From: Colwellia psychrerythraea 34H
GTDB lineage: Bacteria; Pseudomonadota; Gammaproteobacteria; Enterobacterales; Alteromonadaceae
Direction: 5' to 3'
DNA length: 64,000 nucleotides
Assembly: GCF_000012325.1 (NCBI RefSeq)
Contig: NC_003910.7
Location: forward strand, 3,348,001 to 3,412,000
This document shows positions 9,396-18,320 of the stretch, one piece after another (within the stretch, counting starts at the first letter, position 1; each line of letters starts with the position of its first letter). The notes below the pieces were generated by a model. It searched no databases and was not told the DNA's origin. It worked only from the letters and a program-made list of their open reading frames with translations. Position numbers and translations under genes: made by a program.

Positions 9396-9431
9396 TTATT
9401 AACGATATAAGTTCTTTTAATCATTGATAAA

Positions 9432-9472
9432 TAAACGTTAATGAAAGCCATTTTAACAATCATTAACGTTTA
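9432..9472. terminator. Inverted repeat between convergent genes, probable bidirectional terminator
   Basis: Perfect 13-bp arms TAAACGTTAATGA and its complement around a 15-nt loop, placed between the convergent S4 and GNAT genes. On the minus strand it is followed by TTTATTTAT; no long T-run follows on the plus strand. Confidence 0.55.
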
Positions 9473-9480
9473 AAACATAT

Positions 9481-9963
9481 TTACAGTACTTTTTCCCAAA
9501 ACAACGCCTTACCTGTTTTTTCATCTAACTCATAACCAGTAAAGCCTAACTTTCTGTAAGCATTTTGCGCGACTGTATTACCCTCTAATACTTCAAGAGT
9601 TAATTTACAGTAACCACGTTTACGCGATATTTTTTCTACTTCACAAAACAATTTTTGACTTAACCCCAAACCTCGGTATTCTTTTAATACACCGCAATCA
9701 TGGATATTAAGTAACGGTTTGCACTTAAACGTAGAAAACCCTTCAACGCAATTAAGTATTCCCGCGGGTTTACCGTCGACATAACAAAGTAATGTTAAAA
9801 AATCACTTCGTTTTGCTAAAGTCGCCACTAAATTTTGCTGCGTATGCTCTGTTAGCGCTTCGCCGCCACCCATAGGGTCAAGAGCATAGGCATTTAATAG
9901 CATCACTAAATCTTTACCGTGTTGCTCGTTATGGTAATCTGCTTGAATTAGAGTTATTTTCAC
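9481..9963 (-). CDS. GNAT-family N-acetyltransferase
   Basis: 160 residues with the GCN5-related acetyltransferase fold. The acetyl-CoA binding motif A is visible as GVLKEYRGLGLSQKLFCEVEKISRKRG (Q/RxxGxG/A type: YRGLGLS), and the C-terminal NTVAQNAYRKLGFTGYE is the motif B region. The acceptor is not predictable. The start is GTG at 9963, preceded by AAGGAAG. It is a single gene, convergent with the S4 gene. Confidence 0.85.
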   Translation of the reverse strand: MKITLIQADYHNEQHGKDLVMLLNAYALDPMGGGEALTEHTQQNLVATLAKRSDFLTLLCYVDGKPAGILNCVEGFSTFKCKPLLNIHDCGVLKEYRGLGLSQKLFCEVEKISRKRGYCKLTLEVLEGNTVAQNAYRKLGFTGYELDEKTGKALFWEKVL

Positions 9964-10620
9964 ACTACTTCCTTTGTTAATTTTTTAATGGACGAACTAT
10001 ACGCATAATATGAATATGATATTGTGTCAATATACTCGTTACCATTCACAGTGCATGTTTTCAGAGGGAATTAAAATGACTTTAGGCAAGAAGAATGATT
10101 TAAACATAATCATTCTATGCTTTGATTATTTGACGCAGTATAAAGTCATTTAAAACCCATCAAAGAAGCGCTTGCGCAACATCACTTCATCGTTGCTGTG
10201 ATTTATAATGGCGCTACATGGATGGTGTTATTAGAGAATGCAGGAGCATATTCTCCTGAATAACCATTATTTCATCACAGCGCCTTGAATTAAAATAGCT
10301 CAAGCACTCTGAAACCAGCATATTGATTGGTGAGTATATAAAGCTTTCATTAAATAAAAATCAAAAATTTTGTTCTCTCAGTGAGGTGAATAAGTACCTT
10401 TCAAACGATTACCATTCTAAAAGGCTTTCATCGTTAGTTTTATTCTCCTTTATTTGTCCTAGCTTTTGTAAATAAACGACTAAAAAAGTCCATAAACCGT
10501 CACATTAATAACTTTGATGTAACTAAGTCATAAATATTACATATATTACTTTTTCATAAGCTAGCCCCCTGATAGAATGTCGCCAATTATACTTATCCCT
10601 ATTTTACGGAAATTTTTACG
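9964..10620. other. Long intergenic region holding a palindromic repeat element
   Basis: Contains no credible gene. It includes a 9-bp inverted repeat (10092-10116, AGAATGATT arms), a roughly 90-bp imperfect palindrome (10195-10281) and the undefined promoter of proS. The ribosome site of proS is weak (ACGGA). Confidence 0.6.
10195..10281. repeat. Long imperfect palindrome, candidate short mobile repeat
   Basis: Outer arms GCTGTGAT/ATCACAGC, continuing as ATAATGG/CCATTAT after small mismatches, and an inner CAGGAG/CTCCTG stem give a nearly continuous hairpin of about 87 nt. GGCGCT and AGCGCC occur near both ends. The size, the palindromy and the lack of coding potential suggest a non-coding repeat of the REP or MITE kind. 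Only one copy lies in this window. Confidence 0.5.
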
Positions 10621-12330
10621 ATGCGTACCAGTCAATATTTACTGTCTACTCTTAAAGAAACCCCTGCTAACGCAGAAGTGATCAGTCATCAGTTGATGTT
10701 ACGAGCAGGACTTGTTCGTAATCTAGCCTCTGGGTTATATACATGGCTTCCAACTGGTTTGCGTGTTTTGAAAAAAGTAGAACAAATTGTTCGTGAAGAA
10801 ATGCAACGCGCTGGTGGTAATGAGATATTGATGCCTATGGTGCAACCTGCTGACCTTTGGCAAGAGTCAGGTCGGTTAGATGACTATGGTCCAGAGTTAT
10901 TACGCATAAATGACCGTCATAAACGTCCTTTTGTTTTAGGTCCAACGCATGAAGAAGTTGTCACAAAATTAGTAGCTAATGAACTTAGTAGCTATAAACA
11001 ACTACCGTTAAATGTTTTTCAAATTCAATCAAAATTTCGCGACGAAATACGACCTCGCTTTGGCGTGATGCGTGGCCGTGAATTTTTAATGAAAGATGCT
11101 TACTCTTTTCATTTAGAAGATGAATGTTTAGAAAAAACGTATCAAATTATGTTTGATGCTTATTGCCGTATCTTTGAACGTTTAGAATTAAATTTCCGTC
11201 CGGTTCTAGCCGACACAGGTTCAATTGGTGGTGAGAAGTCACATGAATTCCATGTACTTGCTGACTCAGGTGAAGATGATATCGCTTTTAGTGATGCAAG
11301 TGATTTTGCAGCAAACATTGAAAAAGCTGAAGCATTAGCGCCAGCAGGTGAACGTGCAGAGCCAACGCAAACGTTAACTAAAGTAGCTACACCAAATGTT
11401 AAAAGCATGGATGACTTAGTACAGTGTTTATCTGTTGATTTGAAAACAACAGTAAAGACACTCTTAGTTGTTGGAGCAACGGTAGAAGGTGAAGCTGAAA
11501 CAGTTGTTGCCCTTGTGCTTCGTGGTGATCATCAGCTTAATGAAATTAAAGCAGAACATTTACCACAAGTAGCGACACCAATTACATTTGCTAGCGAAGA
11601 GCAAATTTTAGCCGCTGCTAATTGTAATGCCGGCTCTATTGGTCCTGTTGGCTTAAACATTGAAGTAATTGTTGATCGCAGTGCTGCTCACTTAAGTGAT
11701 TTTGTTTGTGGTGCCAATGAAGATGACGCACATTTAACTGGTGTAAACTGGCAACGTGATTGTAACGAAATCAGCGTACATGATATCCGTAACGTCGTTG
11801 CTGGTGATCCAAGCCCATGCGGTCAAGGTAACATTGAAATAAAACGTGGTATTGAAGTAGGTCATATTTTCCAGTTAGGCCGTAAATATGCAGAAGCAAT
11901 GAACTGTGCAGTTCTCAATGAAGGTGGTAAAAACCAAACATTGACTATGGGTTGCTACGGTATTGGTGTTTCTCGTATTGTTGCTGCTGCTATAGAACAA
12001 AATCACGATAAATACGGTATCAAATGGCCTAAAGCTATTGCACCATTTCAAGTGGCGATTGTGCCAATGAATATGGCAAAATCAGCACGCGTAAAAGAAA
12101 CAGCCGAAGCATTATATGAATCGTTAAATCAAGCGGGTATTGAAGTATTATTTGATGACAGAAAAGAACGCCCTGGTGTTATGTTTGCTGATCATGAATT
12201 AATGGGAACGCCATTATTGCTTATCATTGGTGAGCGTAATTTAGATGCTCAGCAGATTGAGCTTAAAAACCGTATTACTGGTGAAAAGTCACTTATTGCT
12301 ATTGATGAAGTTATGTCTTTATTTAATTAA
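10621..12330 (+). CDS. proS: Prolyl-tRNA synthetase
   Basis: Charges tRNA-Pro in the cytoplasm. 569 residues, the length of the bacterial ProS type with a YbaK-like editing insertion between class II motifs 2 and 3. Seen: motif 1 region ([22 protein letters not shown]), motif 2 ([28 protein letters not shown]), insertion from about residue 230 to 390, motif 3 ([20 protein letters not shown]), then the anticodon-binding domain with [18 protein letters not shown]. Start ATG 10621 begins the conserved [13 protein letters not shown]. It is transcribed alone and followed by a terminator. Confidence 0.98.
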   Translation: MRTSQYLLSTLKETPANAEVISHQLMLRAGLVRNLASGLYTWLPTGLRVLKKVEQIVREEMQRAGGNEILMPMVQPADLWQESGRLDDYGPELLRINDRHKRPFVLGPTHEEVVTKLVANELSSYKQLPLNVFQIQSKFRDEIRPRFGVMRGREFLMKDAYSFHLEDECLEKTYQIMFDAYCRIFERLELNFRPVLADTGSIGGEKSHEFHVLADSGEDDIAFSDASDFAANIEKAEALAPAGERAEPTQTLTKVATPNVKSMDDLVQCLSVDLKTTVKTLLVVGATVEGEAETVVALVLRGDHQLNEIKAEHLPQVATPITFASEEQILAAANCNAGSIGPVGLNIEVIVDRSAAHLSDFVCGANEDDAHLTGVNWQRDCNEISVHDIRNVVAGDPSPCGQGNIEIKRGIEVGHIFQLGRKYAEAMNCAVLNEGGKNQTLTMGCYGIGVSRIVAAAIEQNHDKYGIKWPKAIAPFQVAIVPMNMAKSARVKETAEALYESLNQAGIEVLFDDRKERPGVMFADHELMGTPLLLIIGERNLDAQQIELKNRITGEKSLIAIDEVMSLFN

Positions 12331-12365
12331 CAATGCAATTATTTATATTATTGACTAAGTAAAGT

Positions 12366-12389
12366 AAAAGGGGCTGTTGCCCCTTTTTT
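12366..12389 (+). terminator. Rho-independent terminator of proS
   Basis: AAAAGGGGC, a TGTT loop and GCCCCTTTT form a 9-bp stem that runs straight into a T-tail, about 35 bp after the proS stop codon. Confidence 0.93.
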
Positions 12390-12742
12390 GTTGTTCAAAC
12401 TATACTGATTTTAATCGCACTATATTCTTACCTTCCGCAGCAATACCATTAATGGCAAACAAAGAACATTCCTCGTTACTTCATCCTCCCAGTTTATTGA
12501 GTATAATATTGGCTAGTTTTAGCTATAAATAGACACTATTGAGTGAAAAACCTTTCATTCTTGTCAGGTCTTTGGTCGCTGCACTATTAATAAAAGTAAA
12601 TGCGTTGTTACAATATGCCTTTTATCTATAAAATAAGATAAATTATCATAAATAAAACCAAAATAAGACTTTCAAAACAGTACATTATTAGCAACAATGA
12701 GATGTTCTCTTTTTTCCATTTTACTTAAGAAGTTACTAACTC
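12390..12742. other. Intergenic region upstream of alaA
   Basis: AT-rich with no gene. A weak promoter candidate is TTGTTA near 12605 with TATAAA about 16 nt downstream; nothing else stands out. Confidence 0.4.
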
Positions 12743-13978
12743 ATGAAAGCTATTACCAAGTCATCTAAATTACATAATGTTTGTTACGATATTAGAGGAC
12801 AAGTAGCCGTCGAGGCGAAACGCCTTGAAGATGAAGGTCATAAAATTCTTAAGTTAAATATTGGTAACCCCGCCCCTTTTGGCTTTGAAGCCCCTGATGA
12901 TATTTTAAAAGATGTTATCCATAACTTACCTAACTCACAGGGTTATTCCGAATCTCAAGGAATTTACTCTGCCAGAGTTGCTGTCATGCAATATTTTCAG
13001 CAGCAAGGTATTAAAGATGTCATGGTCGATGATATCTTTATTGGTAATGGCGTCAGTGAACTGATTGTGATGGCAATGCAAGCATTACTTGATAATGGCG
13101 ACGAAGTATTGATCCCTGCACCCGATTATCCATTATGGACTGCAGCAGTATCACTTTCAGGCGGTAAACCTGTGCATTATCGATGTGATGAGCAGAATCA
13201 TTGGTTTCCAGATCTAGAAGATATGGAAAGTAAAATTACAAAAAAAACCAAAGCCATTGTATTGATCAACCCTAATAATCCAACTGGTGCGGTTTATTCA
13301 GAAGAGGTTTTACACGCTATAATTGCCCTAGCAAGGAAACATGGTCTAATAATTTATAGCGATGAGATCTACGATAAAATTCTTTATGATGAAGCTAAAC
13401 ATGTCCCAACTGCTGCATTAGCGACAGATGTGTTTATCATTACACTGGGTGGTTTATCAAAAAATTATCGTATTGCTGGCTTTAGAGCGGGTTGGATGGT
13501 CATTTCTGGTCCAAAATTACATGCTGAAGACTATATTAAAGGCATAAAATTACTCTCATCTATGCGAATGTGCGCCAATGTACCGAGCCAACACGCCATA
13601 CAAACTGCATTAGGTGGTTACCAAAGTATTAATGAATTAATTCGTGATGACGGCCGTTTAATTAAGCAACGTAATGTTGCTTACAAAATGATTAATGATA
13701 TTGATGGTTTATCATGTAACCCTGCCATGGGTGCTTTATATCTATTTGTTAAAGTAGATAATAAAAAATTCAATATCACCAACGATGAACGCATGGTTTT
13801 AGACTTACTAAAACAAGAAAAGATACTATTAGTTCATGGTCGAGCTTTTAATGTTAAAGAGCATAATTATTTTCGTTTAGTCTTTTTACCTCATGTTGAT
13901 GAGTTAATTCCTGCTCTTGAAAAGTTAAAAAGCTTTTTTGCTAGCTATAAACAAGTTCAGCCGAGTAAATCAGCATAA
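12743..13978 (+). CDS. alaA: Alanine-synthesizing pyruvate aminotransferase
   Basis: PLP-dependent class I aminotransferase that makes alanine from pyruvate and glutamate. 411 residues, matching E. coli AlaA (YfbQ) almost from end to end: KSSKLHNVCYDIRGQVAVEAKRLEDEG at the N-terminus, LNIGNPAPFGF, NPNNPTGAVYS, YSDEIYDKILYD and the PLP lysine in GGLSKNYRIAGFRAGW. Its yfbR neighbour is the same as in E. coli, with a gap of 22 bp, indicating a conserved two-gene unit. The C-terminus extends a few residues beyond the enteric protein. Confidence 0.95.
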   Translation: MKAITKSSKLHNVCYDIRGQVAVEAKRLEDEGHKILKLNIGNPAPFGFEAPDDILKDVIHNLPNSQGYSESQGIYSARVAVMQYFQQQGIKDVMVDDIFIGNGVSELIVMAMQALLDNGDEVLIPAPDYPLWTAAVSLSGGKPVHYRCDEQNHWFPDLEDMESKITKKTKAIVLINPNNPTGAVYSEEVLHAIIALARKHGLIIYSDEIYDKILYDEAKHVPTAALATDVFIITLGGLSKNYRIAGFRAGWMVISGPKLHAEDYIKGIKLLSSMRMCANVPSQHAIQTALGGYQSINELIRDDGRLIKQRNVAYKMINDIDGLSCNPAMGALYLFVKVDNKKFNITNDERMVLDLLKQEKILLVHGRAFNVKEHNYFRLVFLPHVDELIPALEKLKSFFASYKQVQPSKSA

Positions 13979-14000
13979 TCATTAATAGCGAGGACACATT

Positions 14001-14594
14001 ATGCAAAGTTCATTTCTAGCCTGGATGTTTCGCATGCCATTAATTAAACGATGGTCATTAATGTTTTGTGTTAAACCAGAAAATATTGCGGAACACTCAC
14101 ATCAGGTTGCCATTGTTGCTCATTTACTGGCTGTCATTAAAAATAAAAAATTTAATGGCAACATCAATGCCGATAAAATATCAACTATTGCCATGTATCA
14201 TGAAGCCAGTGAAACCCGATACGGCGATATTGTTAATCCAACAAAGTATGCAAATAAAGAGATAGCTAGAGAATTTAAAAAGATTGAATTATTAGCAGAG
14301 CAAGAATGTTTAGCCTCACTTCCTGATGAACTTCAAGAACTATTTAGCGATATTATCGTACAAGATAACGTCTCAGAAGAATACAAAACGATTGTTAAAG
14401 CTGCTGATATCATTGTCGCTTATATTAAAGCCCTAGATGAGATTAATCATAAGAATCCAGAGTTTGATCATGTTGAGCAACGATTAGCGATAAAAATATC
14501 TGAATTAAAAGAAAACATGCCTGAAGTAGAATACTTTATTGATACCTTTATGGCTGCTTGTTTGGCCACTGTAGATAAGTTATCAAAAGAATAA
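14001..14594 (+). CDS. yfbR: YfbR-type HD-domain 5'-deoxynucleotidase, with HE in place of HD
   Basis: 197 residues, co-linear with E. coli YfbR, which dephosphorylates deoxynucleoside 5'-monophosphates. The metal ligands H32 (AEHSHQVA) and D136 (AADIIVAYIKALDEI) are kept. The HD doublet itself reads H67-E68 (AMYHEASETRYGDI) where E. coli has YHDASEVLTGDL. Asp to Glu at this ligand is unusual and may weaken or change the activity, although Glu could still bind metal. It lies 22 bp after alaA, as in enterics, and is preceded by GAGGACA. Confidence 0.88.
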   Translation: MQSSFLAWMFRMPLIKRWSLMFCVKPENIAEHSHQVAIVAHLLAVIKNKKFNGNINADKISTIAMYHEASETRYGDIVNPTKYANKEIAREFKKIELLAEQECLASLPDELQELFSDIIVQDNVSEEYKTIVKAADIIVAYIKALDEINHKNPEFDHVEQRLAIKISELKENMPEVEYFIDTFMAACLATVDKLSKE

Positions 14595-14901
14595 TGTTCA
14601 CGGTCAATTTCCTTAAGATAAATTGGCCTATTTCATTATATTGAATCGATACACTTCCTCACAACGCTTTATTCCCCAATATCGACTATTGCTTCTTCTG
14701 GATTTTATACATCTAGGTTAGTACTAAGATCCCCTTTTAAGAGAGTCGCCAGCTTCAACACTTAATACACTAACTTATCACTATCATTAACGTTAAGAGC
14801 TAAGTGTCTGGTGAACTCACAATACAGTGTATATAACGTTATTTTATGCAAAAAAAAACGGCTAAGCCGTTTTTTTGTACATCATAGTATAACTTTATGA
14901 A
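14595..14901. other. Intergenic region between convergent yfbR and the DUF4136 gene
   Basis: Contains no gene; the only clear element is the bidirectional terminator near 14853. Confidence 0.6.
14853..14876. terminator. Bidirectional terminator
   Basis: AACGGCT/AGCCGTT stem with A-run on the left and T-run on the right, so it works in both directions. It sits 25 bp from the stop of the minus-strand DUF4136 gene and also ends the alaA-yfbR transcript. Confidence 0.88.
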
Positions 14902-15480
14902 TTATTTAAACTGGTTCACTACTTTGATAACAATTTCATTCAATGTTGCTGATGGTGTTTCTTTATCTTCTGAAGATAAACGTTTAGTAGCCCAACCATG
15001 CCAAGCTGGTTGATGATTTTTAACATCATAAACATCAATAGCTAACTTACCCTCAGTATATTGTCTAACACTCGTTTCTGTACCCATTGACATAGTACCG
15101 TAGTAGCCACGGCCGCCATAATAACCGCGTCCCCAACCAAATCCGCTGTTATATGTTGCTGGATAGCTATTTACTTTAATTTTATCACGACTACCTACTG
15201 TATAAGAAATAGCAAAATCAGCATTTTCAGCGTTATCAACTAATCGGTAACCTTTAGCAATAAAAGCGTCTTCGATACTCTTATCAACTCTTTCTTTCAT
15301 AACAGGGTTAATATCAACAGGTGCCGCCATGATCTTAGCATTAGTTAACCAAGCAAAGGTTTTATAGTTAATAGTTTCAATTTCAGTGTTCTTATCAAAA
15401 TTAACTTTAGCTGAATTTGTCGCACAACCTGCGGTAAAAACAATTAAGCTGGTAATTACTAATAATTTGATTGGGTTCAT
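14902..15480 (-). CDS. DUF4136-family lipoprotein
   Basis: 192 residues. Lipoprotein signal with lipobox FTAGC (Cys near residue 19). The body fits DUF4136: TFAWLTNAKI near the start, then a putative helix MKERVDKSIEDAFIAKGYRLVDNAENADFAISYTV, a Gly/Tyr-rich stretch (GWGRGYYGGRGYYG) and a final YTEGKLAIDVYDVKNHQPAWHGWA. The function of the family is not established. Ala follows the lipidated Cys, compatible with outer-membrane sorting. It is monocistronic, with its own terminator. Confidence 0.82.
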   Translation of the reverse strand: MNPIKLLVITSLIVFTAGCATNSAKVNFDKNTEIETINYKTFAWLTNAKIMAAPVDINPVMKERVDKSIEDAFIAKGYRLVDNAENADFAISYTVGSRDKIKVNSYPATYNSGFGWGRGYYGGRGYYGTMSMGTETSVRQYTEGKLAIDVYDVKNHQPAWHGWATKRLSSEDKETPSATLNEIVIKVVNQFK

Positions 15481-15710
15481 ATCTGTTCCATTTTTTGTAA
15501 GACCAAAGTTATAAATCTATAGGCCTACGATATAATATTACAGTTAATATAAATCATAATACGTTACTAATACAGACAAAACAGTGATTTAAATTGTTTT
15601 CAATTCTAACAAATTGTAAACAACAGCATAGCTATCAAACATAAAAACAAGCCGTCAATATGCAACTTAAACTTTAAATAGCACTTTATTTGCTGTTTTG
15701 TATTTATTGG
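15481..15710. other. Divergent intergenic region upstream of the ilv leader
   Basis: Non-coding DNA between the DUF4136 start and the ilvIH promoter. I see no convincing operator in it; Lrp, which controls ilvIH in E. coli, has too loose a site to call by eye. Confidence 0.4.
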
Positions 15711-15739
15711 TTGACACAAGTAGTGAAAGTCTTTAAAAA
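15711..15739 (+). promoter_or_regulatory. sigma-70 promoter of the ilv leader and ilvIH
   Basis: Perfect TTGACA at 15711-15716, 17-nt spacer, TAAAAA at 15734-15739. The start of transcription would fall near 15746, about 30 nt before the leader peptide ATG. Confidence 0.7.
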
Positions 15740-15777
15740 TAGTACTAATTAAAATATTTAAGTTTTTGTAAGATTGT

Positions 15778-15861
15778 ATGATTTTTAAAACAACTATCCT
15801 CAATGTCGTCCTCATAGTCGTAGTGGTACTTTCACCATTAGCGGGGATAGCTTGTGCTTAG
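15778..15861 (+). CDS. Branched-chain amino acid leader peptide (IlvL-like)
   Basis: A 27-codon ORF just upstream of a terminator hairpin and ilvIH. Fourteen of 27 residues are Ile, Leu or Val, with the core ILNVVLIVVVVL, which is the signature of ilv attenuation leaders (E. coli IlvL and IvbL). The in-frame codon three triplets before the ATG is a stop, so the start is well bounded, although the ribosome site is weak (GTAAG). During Ile, Leu or Val starvation ribosomes should stall in the run at 15796-15834. The sequence is unlike IlvL or IvbL apart from composition. Confidence 0.82.
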   Translation: MIFKTTILNVVLIVVVVLSPLAGIACA

Positions 15862-15884
15862 CAAAAACGATTAAGCAGAATATC

Positions 15885-15921
15885 AAAAAACCCTCGCTCT
15901 TTTTAAGACCGAGGGTTTTTT
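15885..15921 (+). terminator. Attenuator terminator upstream of ilvI
   Basis: AAAAAACCCTCG (15885-15896) pairs with CGAGGGTTTTTT (15910-15921) around a 13-nt loop, followed by A/T. It lies 24 bp after the leader stop and about 80 bp before ilvI. GCGGGG at 15841-15846, inside the leader ORF, can pair with CCCTCGC at 15891-15897 with one bulge, giving a possible antiterminator. Confidence 0.85.
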
Positions 15922-16001
15922 ATTTGCTCAACATTAATTTACTCAATTTAAGAACAACACATTATTTACATTAAAACAGGTCTAAAAATCAAGGTGATGG
16001 T

Positions 16002-17729
16002 ATGACAACAGAACTTTTTACTGGTGCAGAAATGGTAGTTAAATCACTATCGGCACTGAAAGTTAAATACATTTTCGGCTACCCCGGTGGGTCCGTTTTA
16101 GATATCTATGACGCTATATTTCAACAAGATGAAATTGAACATATATTAGTTCGTCATGAACAAGCAGCCACTCATATGGCCGATGGTTATACGAGAGCAA
16201 CGGGTGAAGTTGGTGTTGTATTAGCAACGTCAGGCCCAGGAGCAACTAACTGCGTTACGGGTATTGCGACTGCTTATATGGACTCAATTCCTATGGTAGT
16301 GCTTGCAGGTCAAGTTGCTACTTCACTTATCGGTAACGATGCATTTCAGGAAACTGATATCGTCGGTTGTACGCGTCCTATCATTAAGCATAGCTTTAGC
16401 TGTAGAAGCTTGGCAGACATCCCAGATGCCATATCGAAAGCTTTTTATATAGCAAGCACGGGTAGACCGGGTCCCGTTGTTGTCGAACTGCCAAAAGATA
16501 TTTTGATTCCTCAAAATAAAGGGCCATTTACTATCGAAACAGATATTAAAATACGCTCTTATAACCCTAATATTAAGGGGCACCCGAAACAAATCAAAAA
16601 AGCGGCACAAACGATTTCTAATGCCAAAAGACTGGTAGTGTATTCGGGTGGTGGTATTGTTTTAGCTGATGCATCTGAATTACTCACTAAGTTAGTTGAG
16701 ACATTAAAAGCGCCCATTACTAATACATTAATGGGGCTGGGTGGTATTTCAGGAACCCACAAACAGTTTATTGGTATGTTGGGTATGCATGGTAGTTTAG
16801 AAGCGAATAAGAGCATGGCGAATGCTGATGTTATTTTAGCACTTGGTGCACGTTTTGATGACAGGGTTACTAATAATGTCGAGAAATTTTGCCCTAACGC
16901 CACTATCGTTCATGTTGACATTGACCCAACCTCAATCTCAAAAACGATTAATGCTCATATCCCTATTGTTGGTTTAGTCGATGTGGTTATGCAGCAGTTA
17001 TTAGATGAATTAACTGATATTAACTTCTCACCAGATGAAGCGGCATTGAGCCAATGGTGGCAACAAATAAACTTATGGCGCAATGTAAAAAGCATTAGCT
17101 ATGAGCAAGATGAAAATGAAATGATAAAACCTCAGCGAGTTGTTGAGGCGTTATATAAAATAACAGAGGGTGATGCATACGTTTGCTCAGATGTTGGTCA
17201 ACACCAGATGTTTGCAGCACAATACTACCCTTTTGCTAAACCACGCCGATGGATTAACTCCGGTGGTGCAGGCACTATGGGCTTTGGATTACCAGCAGCA
17301 ATGGGCGTAAAGTTAGCCTATCCAGACAAACATGTTGTTTGTATTACTGGTGATGGTTCAATTCAAATGAACATCCAAGAGCTTTCTACCTGTTCACAAT
17401 ATAATCTACCCGTCGTTATTGTCACTCTTAACAATCGCTCACTAGGTATGGTACGCCAATGGCAGGATATGGTTTATGGTGGTCGTCATTCATCTTCCTA
17501 CATGGAATCCCTTCCTGATTTTGTTAAAATCGCCGAAGCTTATGGTCATGTTGGTATTCAGATTGACACCTTAGATGAATTAGAAGAAAAATTAACACAA
17601 GCTTTTACTATCAAAGATCGTTTAGTGTTTGTCGATGTCATGGTGGATGAGAAAGAACATGTTTACCCAATGCAAATACGTACGGGTGCAATTGATGAAA
17701 TGTGGTTAAAAAAAGGGGTTAAATCATAA
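16002..17729 (+). CDS. ilvI: Acetolactate synthase III, large subunit
   Basis: Thiamine-diphosphate enzyme that condenses pyruvate with pyruvate or 2-oxobutyrate, the first common step of Val, Leu and Ile synthesis. 575 residues, matching E. coli IlvI throughout. Seen: [14 protein letters not shown], the ThDP glutamate region ([17 protein letters not shown]), GPGATN, and the C-terminal ThDP/Mg motif ([18 protein letters not shown]...[13 protein letters not shown]). AAGGTGA lies just upstream of the ATG. The stop codon overlaps the ilvH start (TAATG), so the subunits are translationally coupled. Expression should depend on the attenuator upstream. Confidence 0.98.
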   Translation: MTTELFTGAEMVVKSLSALKVKYIFGYPGGSVLDIYDAIFQQDEIEHILVRHEQAATHMADGYTRATGEVGVVLATSGPGATNCVTGIATAYMDSIPMVVLAGQVATSLIGNDAFQETDIVGCTRPIIKHSFSCRSLADIPDAISKAFYIASTGRPGPVVVELPKDILIPQNKGPFTIETDIKIRSYNPNIKGHPKQIKKAAQTISNAKRLVVYSGGGIVLADASELLTKLVETLKAPITNTLMGLGGISGTHKQFIGMLGMHGSLEANKSMANADVILALGARFDDRVTNNVEKFCPNATIVHVDIDPTSISKTINAHIPIVGLVDVVMQQLLDELTDINFSPDEAALSQWWQQINLWRNVKSISYEQDENEMIKPQRVVEALYKITEGDAYVCSDVGQHQMFAAQYYPFAKPRRWINSGGAGTMGFGLPAAMGVKLAYPDKHVVCITGDGSIQMNIQELSTCSQYNLPVVIVTLNNRSLGMVRQWQDMVYGGRHSSSYMESLPDFVKIAEAYGHVGIQIDTLDELEEKLTQAFTIKDRLVFVDVMVDEKEHVYPMQIRTGAIDEMWLKKGVKS

Positions 17730-18226
17730 TGCGTAGAATTTTAGCGATTTTGATGGAGAATGAACCTGGTTCACTATCACGTATTGTTGGCTTATTCTCT
17801 CAACGTGCTTTTAATATTGAAAGTTTAACCGTTGCGCCAACTGATGATAATAGCTTATCTCGAATGACCATTGCGACTAAGGGTGATGACAAAGTATTAG
17901 AGCAAATTGTTAAACAAGTAAATAAGCTGATTGATGTGATTAAAATCACTGATATTACCGATAGAAAACACATTGAACGTGAATTACTCTTAGTAAAAGT
18001 GGCGGCTATGAATGATAAGTCACGTACTGAGGTAACACGGATAACGGATATATTTCGCGGTAATATTATAGATATTGGCAAGCAAGTTTATACTGTTCAA
18101 CTTACCGGTGATGCGGAAAAACTTAATGCCTTTATTAATGCCTTACAAAACGAGACTGAAATTATTGAGTCGGCTCGTTCAGGTTGTGTTGGTATGGCAC
18201 GTGGCGATCAAGCTTTACGGATTTAA
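17729..18226 (+). CDS. ilvH: Acetolactate synthase III, small regulatory subunit
   Basis: 165 residues. Regulatory partner of IlvI: it stimulates the catalytic subunit and confers feedback inhibition by valine in the E. coli enzyme. An N-terminal ACT domain ([38 protein letters not shown]) is followed by the ALS small-subunit C-terminal domain (ELLLVKVAA...FRGNIIDIGKQVYTVQLTGDAEKLNAFINAL). The length equals the E. coli protein. The ATG overlaps the ilvI stop by one base, and a terminator follows. Confidence 0.98.
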   Translation: MRRILAILMENEPGSLSRIVGLFSQRAFNIESLTVAPTDDNSLSRMTIATKGDDKVLEQIVKQVNKLIDVIKITDITDRKHIERELLLVKVAAMNDKSRTEVTRITDIFRGNIIDIGKQVYTVQLTGDAEKLNAFINALQNETEIIESARSGCVGMARGDQALRI

Positions 18227-18240
18227 CTAAAAACACACGA

Positions 18241-18268
18241 AAAAAGAGGCTTTTAGCCTCTTTTTTTT
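18241..18268 (+). terminator. Rho-independent terminator of ilvIH
   Basis: AAAAAGAGGC, TTTTA loop, GCCTCTTTTTTTT, starting 15 bp after the ilvH stop. The A-run on the left could also serve the convergent barrel-protein gene. Confidence 0.93.
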
Positions 18269-18320
18269 GTTTTTTTACTAAACTGATGTGTTCGTAAAGT
18301 AATAAAATTGAATAGATTAA

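Noticed and set aside
15606..15815. Minus-strand ORF over the ilv leader region
   Set aside because: It is a shadow of the promoter and leader peptide region, with no ribosome site and no recognisable protein features.
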